Shown: positions 49,121-60,650 of the stretch, piece by piece
How positions within the stretch are numbered: the first letter of the stretch is position 1
How the letters are laid out: each line of letters starts with the position of its first letter
Source: Pterobdella sp. o SKG-2022
Taxonomy: Eukaryota; Annelida; Clitellata; Hirudinida; Piscicolidae
Length of the DNA: 64,000 bases
Direction of reading: 5' to 3'
Assembly (NCBI GenBank): GCA_964035795.1
Contig: OZ038321.1
Location: 14,315,971-14,379,970, forward strand
Translations under genes and position numbers: made by a program
The notes under the pieces: model-generated
The model's input: only the letters and a program-made list of their open reading frames with translations
Databases searched by the model: none
Told to the model about the DNA's origin: nothing

Positions 49121-49572
49121 AGCACTTAATCCTTTTAGCATTTTAATCGCATTTATTTTGTATCACTGCTGTTTTTTGATGCTCAATTCAATTGAATTTA
49201 TTTCCAACTTCGAATTTTTTGTATCTATTCTTTGTGTTTCATCACAAAAGAACAGCATTATATTGCAGTTCATTTTAAATTTCTAAAATTAGTTTCGAGG
49301 CCTGCAAGCAAATTCTCCATTTTTTTTGTATCGATTTCATAATTGATAAGTATGGAATAAAGGAACATAGTATTCTTAAAGTTTTATAATATGAGCTGTA
49401 AAACTTTATTGGAGGTTCGCTTGTAGAAATCAAAGTACCATTCCTAATATTTAGTCTTCAATGTTGAAAATTAACTTTTTGTATTCATTGCCCTAACATA
49501 TTGTACTTATAATAAAAAAATAGAAAGGGTTTATTTTTAATGTTTTCAAAATATTCAAAAAAAACGTGTTTT
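49121..49572. other. No gene recognised
   Basis: Unique AT-rich flank of the GAA/TTC tract. Nothing further was seen. Confidence 0.4.
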
Positions 49573-49645
49573 CATTATTTATTATTATTATTGCTGTTGT
49601 TGTTGTTTTTATTATTATTGCTGTTGTTGTTGTTTTTATTATTAA
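49573..49645. repeat. Compound TTA/TTG microsatellite
   Basis: Two tandem copies of a block made of TTATTATTATTGC followed by TGTTGTTGTTGTTTT, so a compound trinucleotide repeat that itself duplicated. A 63-codon plus-strand frame running through it is a by-product of the repeat. Confidence 0.9.
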
Positions 49646-52600
49646 TTGATGTTTATAGCATGTTTAATGCAGAACGGGCCTGTGTGAGACACCAGCTGGT
49701 GAATGAAAGAGGGAAGAAACAACTATTTTAACTTTGATGAACTTGAAGCAATTGTTAAAGAGAAAACCAAACCATAACAGATTTGATATTGGAAGTCAGA
49801 TTTCAATCGTCAAGTGAGGATGCTGTGGTGAAGAGCAATGGAAGGAACTGGGAGGTCAGATGAGGTTGGTGCTGTTTGTCCAATTGGGTACTTTTATTAA
49901 GTTGAAGGATATTTCCAATTTTAAGAATTATTTCAGATAAAAAGCTGTGCACTTTTATGAAAAATTTGAAAGAGTTTCTATTTATAAAAAAATATTTGTA
50001 ATTGAGATAAGGCATGCTAAGTTCTAAAGTCTTAGGAATTCATACTATTAGAATCTATAATGCAGCTTAGGAAAAACATTTTTTAAATGAATATTGCTCA
50101 AAAAACAATGAATTTCCTCAATTGTTCATTCAATTAAGGGAACAATTTATGAATTTCAAAACAAAAATTTTATTGAAAAGCTTCATAAATCTAATTTTAA
50201 AGCGTTTTGGCGACCTAAAATTTTTTGCCTACTTCATCTTTCATTTCAACTGAAATATAGTTTTGATGCTGCTACAAAATAAATATTAAAAATGCGACAA
50301 CATACAAGGGAAATGTCAATATGATGAGAAGCTTGGAAAGTCAATCGACATTTTTAAGTGTGCATTTCGCATTTTTTTGTTTTCTTATAATCATTCCAAA
50401 CCATATTTTTAGTTATCGCAGCTATCAGAAATGAAATTTCATGATGGTAAAAACATATTTCAACTGAACGCTTTAAAAATCAAAGTTTAAGGGTTCTAAT
50501 CATGCTAATTAATTTGAGATAATCGTCTAATTAAAAAATATAAACTATATTCAAACTAAAAATATTCATTTTTTTTTATTTCGAAGAATATACATTATTC
50601 ATTACGTGAAACTTTTGAAATTTCATTTTCACATTTGATTCAAAATATAAATGCGTTATTTCCTCTTTTCCAGTCTCAAAGTGAAATATGAAAGCTGCTT
50701 TGAAATTTATGGAGTGAAAAACTTTTTCGATAAATTTTTTTTTAATTACAGGACACAGCATTTATGTTCTTAGATTTGGAAAAGTCCCAAATGAGCTTGG
50801 AAGAATATTATATGGTCTGATGATTCGTAATCTTTTTTTTCTCAGTTTTTTAATAAAAAAATTTTGTTTAAAGCTATTTTGCATGCTGATAACATTTAAA
50901 ATTTGCTTCAGTCATTTCCATATGAATAAAAAAATATATGGTAGTTTCAACTAAACTATTAAGAAATTTAAGGGTTTTAAAAAAGATGATTTATGCTAAA
51001 AAATAACTATTTAATAAATATTCATGCAGGTATTATTGTGTCTGGCAATATTTATCGTATTTCTTTTCTGTTGACAAAATTAGGATCAAATAACACGAGT
51101 TTTCTCACAGGAGCAATTTGAACACAATGATTCACTTGGTATTTATTTCTCTATTTTTTTCTGAGTTTTCATGCATTTGTTGGTTAAAAATCAGCCTTTC
51201 TTACATGGAGGCCGATAATAACTTCGATTAAATCCTTAAGGAACTACGCATAAAACGCCACGACTGCTCTTTCCTGACTTCTTTGCACTGAAAGATTGAA
51301 ACAACATTCATTCTGAAAAACTTTGAAATTCTGTTTAATTTATAAATCCAATTTATTTTAAGATCATTTTTTTTTATATATGGTGTTAAAACTTGCAAAA
51401 CCATTAAAACTTTTCACATGTAAATTCAATTCAGATTTTCAGCTTCAATTTCAGCTAGTTTTTATTGTATAAACACGAGATTCAAAAGTTAAAATTTTTT
51501 TAATAAATCAAAAAAATACTGAAATGCAACTTTAAAATACCTCCAAAATAAAATGGCAAAAACTGATTGATTAAACAGTAAAGATGTCAAACATTCAAGT
51601 AGCTTCATCACTATTCAAAGCTTTAACGTCTAAATCATTTTTTGAAAAGTTTTTTCGGTAAAGTTCCAATGTATAATAACGGATTTTTAAAAAAATATTT
51701 TCAATAAAACCATTCGTTATGCAAGTCAAAAACATTTAAAACTTAATTTATTTTATTTATGAATGTTAATTTTTCAAGCAATTCTTTGCAAATCAAGTGA
51801 AACAATATTCTGAACCTTTTTGAGACTTCCAAAGTGAGATGTCTTATATAGCTTGCGTCCATTTGTGTGGCACATTATAATCCACATTCTTACTATAAAT
51901 CTTTATCTTTTGTGTTTCAAGATAATTAAAAAACTTCAACACACAGATTGGAATAAAAGTTTGGAACTTAAATTAGTTCAATTTACATAGAAATTTTTTA
52001 ATTTGAATTTAATTAAAAATTTTATTGTGATCAAAAATTTATAATTCTTGTTTATAAAGTCAAATTTCATCTCAATTCAAATACCAAAGTATATTTTATA
52101 TTGATAAATAGTAAATGTTATTTAATTTTGAAAATTAAATAATGAAAAATGGCAAAATAAAAAATTAACTTAAAATGTCGACCTAAACTTATTTCTAGAC
52201 AAAAAATACTCAAAGCAATTCAATGGGAAATCCCATCTAAAATTTATTCAACGAGTTCATAGTAAAAATTTTTAAAAATTATAAAAATTTTTTTATCTAA
52301 ATGAAACGTCTGTGAATTGAAGAACACACTAAATCTCATATTTTTATTTAACCAAAGTTTTTCTGGGCCTATTATATACCAATTTTAGGTGAATAAAGGA
52401 TTAGTTGCTTTGAAATGATATAGAATAGATAAAGACCTCGTTTCAATAAAAATTTCAAACTAGTTTTTTGAATTTTTTTTCAAGTAAATTCAATTAGTTG
52501 CATTATAAACTTCTATTGTAACTTCAACTTATGTGGTGAATGTTATTTTTAAAAAACAACTTTATTCCAGAAATTGAGTTAAAAGTTTTGATAAGTAAAT

Positions 52601-52675
52601 TTTATCATAGTTTATTAGAATGTTTATACAACTAAACTAATTCTTCAGTTTTTTTACACTCAGTAAAGTTTGCAA
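49646..52675. other. No gene recognised
   Basis: AT-rich sequence with short chance frames only. Confidence 0.4.
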
Positions 52676-52780
52676 AACAAAGGCCCAAAAGTTGTATCAG
52701 TGTCAATCGATCTTCAAGTTGTCTTCGACCCGGCTTACTACAACACACTCATCTCACGCCTGAAATGTGTCATTAACATT
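52676..52780. other. Exon-like island, strand uncertain
   Basis: A locally GC-richer segment bounded by good acceptor-like sites on both strands. On the plus strand ACACTCAG at about 52665 precedes a frame with VVSVSIDLQVVFDPAYYNT. On the minus strand ATGACACATTTCAG ends at about 52760, but all three frames there stop early, so a minus exon would have to be untranslated. No family was recognised. Confidence 0.25.
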
Positions 52781-53160
52781 AAAAAACTACCTATTACTAC
52801 CTGATTAATTTCCAATCTCACAAATCATTTCCAATTTGTTAAAACTGGGAAATTTGTTTCTCAACCTTTCTTTTATCAGTCAATGTCTCGTGAGATTCCG
52901 TGTTTCGTTTTTCATTTTCATCTAGCATTATTTAGAAACACATTTATTTTCAAAAGTACACCGATGATATAATTTTCAATTTTGATATCTTCACGAAAAG
53001 CTTTAATAATCGTTTATGTTGCACAAAGTTGTTTCTGTAAAACACATCTGAAATTCAAAAATACATAAATTTTTTCAAATACTTCAAATCACTACTCTTA
53101 ACGATAACATTTTTACTAGAACACAAACACCCAACATCATCAAAGCTTTAGTGTGATCAA

Positions 53161-53397
53161 TTGTGTTCAGTTTGGATTGGTAGGTACAGAACTCGCAAAC
53201 CACGTAAGAGATTTTTTGTTGGTTTTCTATATTTCTACTTGGTTGTGTTTATTGCAATTTTTAATGTTTATTCTGCATCTGTTGGTGATTCGACAACTAA
53301 AGAGACATGTATTATTAATGATGGTGTGTTTGAGGGGTTTAGGTTGCGGTTATGTTTTTGTTTTCAATGCAATTCTTTGATGAGTGACATTTGTTAG
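53161..53397 (+). other. Open frame with basic stretch and hydrophobic segment, unassigned
   Basis: A plus-strand frame without an ATG follows a TTGTGTTCAG acceptor-like site. It reads RYRTRKPRKRFF then a hydrophobic run (FLYFYLVVFIAIF) then a polar part. The overlapping frame contains VGTELANHVR, faintly like the GNELAD region of LINE RNase H domains. It may be a LINE remnant, a membrane-protein exon or chance. Confidence 0.2.
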
Positions 53398-54169
53398 TGT
53401 AGCATGTTAATTTCAGTTTTTTGTACACGTAAAAGTATGAATGATGTCGTCATTACCCGTGCTGGTATTATTTTTTGTCACTCATTTTTTTGATGAAAAT
53501 CTGACATCGAAAGGTTGGTTCTTTTAGAAAATTTTTACTAAATGTTTTCAGTTGAATTAACCTATCTAGACGCTACAAAATAGTTTCAAAAAGCATTATA
53601 CTAACGTGGGAGGCTGCAGAATTACCCAAAAACAATTTCTTGTTGATAAAAATTTTTTGTCATAAAGCCGAAACAGTAAAACTAAAGATGCCCAAGGTGT
53701 TTTTTCAACATTTGTTGCCAACGTTGAAATGATATGTGAATGCCAATCGACGTAAAATCAGATTGACAGGGTTTTGTTCAAACAACGAGGTTTCTTCTGT
53801 AGGGTTAAGTTAGTGCGGTGTAGTTAAAAAATAAGACGAGAATTTATAGAGATGGTTGAAGCAGCTCATGTTCAGAATAGCTTTTTAAGTAAATTTATCA
53901 GGTGAGGGTTATATTAGAAAAATGCAGAGACTAAATTTACAAGTACGACAGTTGAATCCTTACCACATGTATTACAATGACCAGGCACCTATATAACATG
54001 TAATATGACTCGTTTCTGTGACACATCAAGAGAGTTTAAGATCTCTGGGTCAACCTAGCTCACACTAGAAGCTGCTACCACTACAGATTTAGAATCAGTA
54101 AAACAACTAGTTTTTTTTTCGTTTTAATCAAACTACAGCTTTGAATATGAAAAATTTTTCTGTAAGTGC

Positions 54170-54850
54170 TTATCAACTAAAAATAATTTTCGTTTTTTCG
54201 AGAACTGCAGAACCGGCCTCTCCATTCTGCTTGTTCTTAAATGTTGAGTTATCAGTATATATTTGTAGGTCTGTGGGATTTTGTTCATAAATTTGTCAAA
54301 TGCCACAGTTAACAGAACACAAAGATATAAAGAGAAATTTACTCATATAAGTAAGTATAACTGTTAAAAAAAGGAGGGAATCAAGCTTTACCGGGAATAG
54401 TTAGATAGCTTCAAGTTTGAAACTGAGTTGTAAAAGAATTAGCATGACAAGGTCACGCCATTTTGAACGCTTGAGACGTTGGGGTATTTTATTTTTTAAT
54501 AAGATACATTTATTGTCCTTGTCGTCAAAATAGACTCAGTAATCAGCTGTGAAAAACAACAGAACTTCAAAAAGTACAAAAATGGCAAAATTTTGGCTTT
54601 AAAAAAATTCACTTCCAAGAGAAAAGTTGTGACTTGGTCGGTGATGGCTCTAGTTGCTTTAGCTTTTTTAACCACACTTCTAACCTCAAATGCAGGACCA
54701 GATTTTAGATAGTTTGAATGCGAGTTCTATAAAAAACGAGGGTGTTTGTGGAGAGTTGAAGTCATCGTTGTTAATACTTTTTGCTACCTCGAACTTTTGT
54801 ACTTGATGTTTGGCGTCGTTAACCATTACACCGACCAGATCGAGCTCAAA
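54170..54850 (-). mobile_element. Degenerate LINE remnant with RNase H trace
   Basis: On the minus strand GPAFEVRSVVKKAKATRA (about 54630-54695) resembles the start of some LINE polymerase domains. Further on, IYTDNSTFKNKQNGEAGSAV (about 54200-54270) fits the IYTDGS..G.AGSA signature of LINE RNase H domains. The order suits one element, but the distance is far too short, so most of the polymerase is deleted. A further open stretch (LVGVMVNDAKHQVQKFEV) near 54800 may belong to it. Confidence 0.5.
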
Positions 54851-54946
54851 ATTTCCATACAAAAAAATCGAAACTGTCTTTTTCTACAAACTGCAAACAA
54901 CCTTGCTGTTATACAAGATACATCCAAATTCAACAATAGCGTCTTA

Positions 54947-54970
54947 TCAATAATAATAATAATAATAATC
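54947..54970. repeat. Short AAT microsatellite
   Basis: About seven AAT units on the plus strand, within AT-rich DNA. Confidence 0.85.
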
Positions 54971-56040
54971 GTCAGCATGCACGTATAGTAACTTGACAGC
55001 TGATGTTTTTCAGACTTTTTTTGAAAATCAAACAATCTTTTTTTCAAAAATAGGTTTATAAGTTTTTGAAAAATTGGCGGTTTTTTGTATTAAAAAAAAT
55101 ATTTCAAATACCTCTGACTCCAAAAGGATTTTTTTAAAATTGAAAAATGCCAAAAAAATTTTGAGACTTGAAATAAAGGAAAATCTTTGTGATTAAAAAA
55201 TTATGAATATCAACAATTAATTTACCGAGTTTCTATGAACGGTTAATTGAAGTTCAAATTCATCTTTGAAAGAAAATATGGCTGAACAACTTTGATAAAA
55301 CAGAATTTTTAAATAACCATGGAGTAGAATACAATAAAGAAAATAACTCAAAAACTAAACTAGTTGAAATAATTAATAATTTTTTTAAAAAACATTTATT
55401 TTTCAAAATGGACATACAACTTAGAGTTTCTTTCAAAGAAGGTGTATCTAAAAAAACCTATTATTAGAAGTTAATATAAAAAAAAATGGTAGTATACTCT
55501 AACAGCTAGAACTCAAAGACTTATAATAATGCTAGTGAACTAATTCATGGTGTTATGTGGGACCTACAAGCTTTTCACTATAACTAATAAGAAGGCTGGT
55601 ACTAAAATAATAAGGTAACTTTTTGGCAATAATAATAGAACTAATAATAATACGAGTAATGCTGAAAGTGTTGAAGAGTTTGACATTCTGCGAAAGAAGA
55701 AAAAAAAATGTCTGATAGAAACTGAAACTCATTATGAAAAAAAATAAGTTGCTAAAAGAAATAATGATAAAAAAATACTGCCCGCATTGGCCTTCTCGCG
55801 GTCAAGCAAGGAACGCGTTCTTCAGTCAGTGACCAGACTGAGAACGAAAAACTTGCTACTGGATCTAACTCTTCTCAAAATGAAACTTTATTGATTATCA
55901 GAACGTGATTTTTTTTCACTCTTGGCTTTTAGAGGTTAGAAAAAGATTAAAATTAAACCGCTGTTTTTTTTACGCATTTTACTAACAACATGACTATTTC
56001 ACTACTTTTAACTAAGTAGATGTTAAACTTATACGTTAAT

Positions 56041-57000
56041 CAGCCATTGAAAATGCTAGAAAAAAGATGAAAAATCTTTTAAGAAAGAAGTTATACAGGG
56101 TGATAAAATATCAGTGAATAAACAGGTCAATAGAGAGGAAGTAACGTTAAGTGAGATTCATGAGGTGATATACAATGCCAGAAAAATGTGAGTTAATTGT
56201 TGGTGGTCAAATATAAATTGAAAAGTTTAAAAATATCTTGTCACTTCTCTGAACTTCAAAAAATAAAGAACTAAGCTCAGAGGTAAGAAAATTAATGACG
56301 AAAAATATATTAAATTTTAATCAAATGCACTATATATCAATGAAATAATTTTAAAAAAACTGAGAAGGCTTTAAAAAAGAGATGACTTTTACAAACAAAT
56401 TCCAAACCGGGCTGCAAAACTCTACAAGCCTCAGTAATTGTCAAAGAAGTTTTATCAGAAATGTAAAGGAAAAGTTTCTGAAGAAATACTAGGAGTAATA
56501 AAAGCCCCATTATGGTTGGAAGATGTACTACGGGCCAGCAATGATAGTCTCTGCCAAAAATGGAACAATATAGAAGATGTAATTTTTAATTTTGTATATG
56601 ATCTTATGAAAAGAGATCTAAAAGAATGAAGTGACTTCTTTTTCTGTTAGACACGTCACCGTCATTGTTCATTTGAAAAACAGGGTATTATCATATAATG
56701 TTTAAGTGCTATCGATAATGACATACAGCTTCAAAAATTTAAATAAGCTACAGAATGCATCCCCCGAAAGCCGATGTAGCACGACTTTACCTCCCAAGAA
56801 ACAAGGAGTAAGAGGACTGATGCAATAAGAATTATGCTACAAAATCTCGACTCTTGGGTTATACATTTTATTTTTTTTTGTGATGAATGTTTGAGAGTTC
56901 TACGAAAAAGGGCTCAAAGAGCTAAAAATAGTTCAAAATCTTGAAGAGATTGTTTATGATACAGCTAAACTTTAGAAAATATATTTTTTGTTGAAAAATT
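56041..57000 (+). mobile_element. Degenerate LINE, polymerase fragments
   Basis: Plus-strand pieces resemble a widespread animal LINE polymerase. FYQKCKGKVSEE followed by APLWLEDVLRASND and CQKWNNIEDV (56440-56600) lies before the palm domain. HPPKADVARLYLPRNKE (about 56757-56810) matches its thumb segment, normally followed by a GGRGL-type motif. The palm domain with the catalytic aspartates is missing between them. Stops and frameshifts are frequent. Confidence 0.65.
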
Positions 57001-57065
57001 TTTTAAAAAAATTCAGCCTGAAGCAGTATGTGTTTTTTTTCATATATTTGTAAAAACATGCGTTT

Positions 57066-57350
57066 CAAAACGCTACCATTGTGCACGTATACAAGAGAAA
57101 AGAAAGCAAACGATCATGCGACAACCATAGAAATATCTCTTTTCTTTCTATGGCAGGAAAAATCTTGGCTCGTGTTTTTTTGAACCGCTTACTGAAGCAT
57201 CTTGAGCAGGGTCATCTTTCTGAAAGCCGATGCGGATTTCGAGCTGGTCGAGGAACAATTGACATGATCTTTGCAACTTCAAGAAAAATGTATGGAGCAA
57301 CTGTTTATGACTTTTGTTGGTCTCACTAAAGCATTTGATTTAGTGAGATG
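57066..57350 (+). mobile_element. Reverse-transcriptase fragment of a second LINE type
   Basis: An 82-codon frame gives VYKRKESKRSCDNHRNIS, then SMAGKILARVFLNRLLKH and SRCGFRAGRGTIDMIFA. These are polymerase blocks 1-2 of LINEs with the NHRGISLL..AGKI..RIL and CGFR..RGT.DMIF signature. After a frameshift it continues FVGLTKAFDLVRW, which covers the first catalytic Asp position. This is a different clade from the pieces on either side, so it seems inserted among or recombined with them. Confidence 0.8.
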
Positions 57351-57479
57351 GGTTATGGAAAAAGTTTAAAAAGAAATAAAACATTGAGTTTGACAGAGAC
57401 GAACACGAATCAATTGGAATTGCCTGTAAAGTTGAAAAAAACCTAAAAAAGAAGATTTAAGACAATTTCAATTTTCTTC

Positions 57480-57720
57480 ATGGACAGTTCACAGCACGAA
57501 TCAACAATGCTGATGTAAATACAGAAGAAACTAATCGGTGGCTTATTAGTTTTGGACTCAAACCAGATATTGGAGGATTCTTAATTGCTGCATAGGATGA
57601 GTTTTTTACAAAAACTTCTAGACTTGCATAATGGCACAAAAACCAAGTTGAAGTTTGTGATGATTGTTACTCTTGTTTCTGGTTGCTCCAGATTGACTTC
57701 TGGTAAGTATATAATTAGAT
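57480..57720 (+). mobile_element. LINE C-terminal fragment (WL..G/AAQD-type segment)
   Basis: The frame ADVNTEETNRWLISFGLKPD continuing IGGFLIAA, a stop in place of Gln, then DEFFTKTSRLA and CDDCYSC. It matches the conserved segment NxWLxxGxLxxETEGxxxAAQDQ found downstream of the polymerase in the same LINE family as the 56-57 kb fragments, including the start of its Cys knuckle. Confidence 0.6.
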
Positions 57721-58620
57721 ACGACAGATCTTGGCAATCTTTCTATTGAAAAATATGCAACCATTTTCCAATAGTTACTAATTGTTTTATAAAGTAGTTT
57801 AAAAACAGTAATTTTTAACTCGGTGCAAACATTTTGGAAAAAAACTTAACTGCAGTCCTCTTTTGGCCATTGTACTTGTTACATATTTTATAGTTTTCGA
57901 GTATACGGTTCAGGCATGGGTATCAACGTGGAGTTGTGGGTCATTGTGGTAATGTTTTTAAACTAGCTTTTCTCTTTCGAGAAATTTTCCTCAGTGAGAG
58001 TTTGTTTTTTCCTTTTTCAACTTGCAAAAACTCCGGTGCCCTTCAGTTAATTTTTCTAAAAACGCTTTGTCGAGCATGCTTGCTAATCCCTGTTATTTCT
58101 AAGTCATCTTATTTTGATGGAATATCTGACTAGTGCCGTTTTGAACAGGTTTTTATGCTCAACCTTGTCTTCTCGATATATGATTTTTTATTGTCAAAAA
58201 AGCATGTTAGTTTTTACATTCTTTTTTGGATCAAGATTTCGATTTGTTGGCTCAACCTAGTAGGGCACCTAGTTTGGTTTCTAAAAAGCTGTGAAAAAAC
58301 ATAATTTTTTAAACTTTCCACAAGTTTTTTATTTAAATGTGGAAACTAAAATTTACAAAAGCTTTTTTCTCGAATCTTTCTTCGTTTTTTTCATTTCCTC
58401 TTCCTCTTTGGTTGGTTTTTGAGCTTTTTAGTTCATCTTTATATTTTAACGTTTTCTGGTAAAGTTGTACTTAAATAAAATTCTAGCTTTTTTTTTCCAT
58501 AAAACCATTAACAATTTTTATTACTCGATGTTTCGTTGAAACAAAATATTAGTAGTGTAAGCCTTTATAATATTGGAAATATAATTTTTTATGATTCTTC
58601 AAAGACATCATATATCAATT
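57721..58620. other. No gene recognised
   Basis: A 65-codon plus-strand frame at 57936-58133 (starting MGHCGNVFKLAFLFREI) has no recognised motif. The rest is AT-rich. Confidence 0.35.
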
Positions 58621-58635
58621 TTTTGTTGGTTTCGA

Positions 58636-58805
58636 AAATAACTTTACAAAATGACTCAATTTTCTTGGTATTTTGATAATTTTCGACAAATTCAACTTTG
58701 TCATAATTCATCAGTTTTAAAGAATTATGACAAAATCGAACTTTTCAAAAATTTCAGTTGAATAAAAAATTATCAAAAGCATTTCCTTGTTTTGTGAAGT
58801 TATTT
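58636..58805. repeat. Nested foldback (imperfect 170-bp hairpin)
   Basis: Three nested inverted pairs share one centre: 58636-58651 with 58790-58805 (15 of 16 bases), 58671-58683 with 58766-58778 (13 of 13, TTTTGATAATTTT) and 58697-58709 with 58722-58734 (13 of 13, TTTGTCATAATTC). The bases between the pairs align loosely. This fits a decayed hairpin element. Confidence 0.7.
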
Positions 58806-60077
58806 AAAAAAAATGTTGGTAGGATTAATATTACAAATATTTAAAATTTTAATGTACTAAATGTTTATGGTATTATATATATAAATATTCATAGGATCAA
58901 TAATATGAATATAAATAATCTTACCATTATAAATACTTGCAATTTTATTAATATAAAAATTTATAATGTTAATATATAACTATTTAAAATATTACTAATA
59001 CATACGTATAGTATTAATATATAAATTAAAGATATAAATATTTATAAGAAGGAATCGAACAATTGTAATACTCACACTATTAATTATTTTTTTGGCATTT
59101 ATCATTCTTATTGATAATCAAGTTATTTATATTATAACTCCCAATTTAAATAATTTTCATTATTGTGATTATTGTTTTTATAATTATTTAAACTAATTTT
59201 AGTTATATAAAACAATAGTAAAACAATTAGAACAGTACTAATTGTTATAACCATAGCAATACAATTTTTCTCAATGTTTGTTTAGTGTATTAAACTAAAC
59301 AGCAACATTGACCAAGAGACGAGAAATATAATAGCATATAAAGCTTTGCTTCCAAAAATACGTGTAGATATACGTCTTTTGAAGAAGTATAAAAAAAAGC
59401 TTGATGAGTATTGGAAATGTTATCAAAGGTGAAGCATTAATGCGCATTCAAAAATTATTAACATCTGATGTTAAACTGCACCGAGCCTAGCGTCTGCATC
59501 TTATGGCTGTTTTTCTGTCATAAGCTGGATAACAATTGTCGAAAAACAAAATTCTGGTATTGTTGTCATTTGGCTTGGTGGATGTTCTTTTTTTTGACAA
59601 CTGCAAGGCAAACTGCGGATCTTGAATTTGAACATTTAAAGTTGGAATTAAGCTTGGACTAGCAGTTTATAAGAAGTTTTTCCCAAAAAAATAGTCTATT
59701 TATAAATTGGTCATATATTTATCAATAGCCTAGCCCGACTGCTGTCAGCCCCAGTTACTAAGAAAAGTGCAGCAGTATAATGTAATATAATTAATTTTTT
59801 AGAGACACGGAATGTATTGAAAAAAATTTCACAGTTGATTTTTTTTGAATAATATGAATAATTAATGAGTGGGCCATCAGTTGAGAATCACTTGTATATT
59901 ATTAAAAAGAAGATAGGAAATGAAAAAAGAAGTGACGTTTTGTACTAAAAATTTTCAAAAAATAAAGATTTTTTTTTTAAACGTTTGCAATTATTTAAAA
60001 TTTTTTGAATAAAGTTATTCAATTATTTTTCTAAGAGCTGACTTTTTACACACACAAACAAAATTATAGCGGTAGTG
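58806..60077. other. AT-rich region with weak element traces
   Basis: The stretch 58860-59060 is almost pure A and T with repeated ATAAATAT-like words. A plus-strand stretch at 59300-59420 reads NIDQETRNIIAYKALLPK, and a 64-codon frame at 59468-59662 is Cys/Trp-rich. Neither is recognised, but both may be further LINE remains. Confidence 0.35.
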
Positions 60078-60250
60078 ATCTGGCATTTATTTTGCGCTTT
60101 TTCTTGACGGTCGAAGCGCTCGCTATAAGATTTAATGTAGCGGAAACACACTGTGGGGCAGTTTGCTAATTGTCTGCCTAACACAGGATCGAACCTGGTA
60201 ACTTTGGATACTTAATCTAATGCTCTACCAGCTAAGCTATGAGGGTTGAC
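60078..60250 (-). mobile_element. tRNA-derived SINE, copy 4 (diverged)
   Basis: The minus strand reads GTCAACCCTCATAGCTTAGC, then TGGTAGAGCATTAGATTAAG, B box GGTTCGATCCT, CACAGTGTGTTTCCGCTAC and a tail AGCGCTTCGACC..AAAAAGCGC. It is the same family as the copies at 3518, 8193 and 24237, with clear divergence in the head. Confidence 0.85.
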
Positions 60251-60363
60251 GAATGGGACTACTTCGCTTTTTATACAGATAATTATTAATAATTATAGTT
60301 TATTTCTTATAAACAAATTAAAAAACCCCTTTAGCATTTGCATAGCTTTTTTATACGAAATTG

Positions 60364-60650
60364 AAAAAAATGGAAATTGAAAAGTATGAAGACTTGGTTG
60401 AAGTGATACCTAGATTATGAAAAGTTAAACAAAAAGATAGTTCTTGTGGTAAAAGGCACTTTGGAAACAATAACAGAGAAAGGCTTTGATTTAAAGAAAA
60501 GAGCTGAAAAAGAGTCAAAAAAGTTATGTCAATTTTGGTTTTTCTTGGGTTTTTGTATGGAGTATGGTAGCAAAGCTGTTACAAGCTTCGTCTTGAATGA
60601 GAACGTTAATAATAGTATTCAAACTATAATTAATACATGGTAGTTAAAGT
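60364..60650 (+). mobile_element. LINE C-terminal end fragment
   Basis: The plus strand reads KYEDLVEVIPRL, stop, KVKQK and, after a frameshift, VVKGTLETITE. This matches the KYxDLxxEIxRLW..K..VVPVVVGALGT motif near the C-terminus of the same LINE family as the 56-57.7 kb pieces, so these may be parts of one copy interrupted by about 2.6 kb including the SINE at 60078. Confidence 0.6.

Noticed and set aside
46430..49141. Minus-strand frames of about 900 codons made of Glu, Arg and Lys runs
   Set aside because: They are the three readings of the GAA/TTC repeat switching at each interruption. No protein gene is supported.
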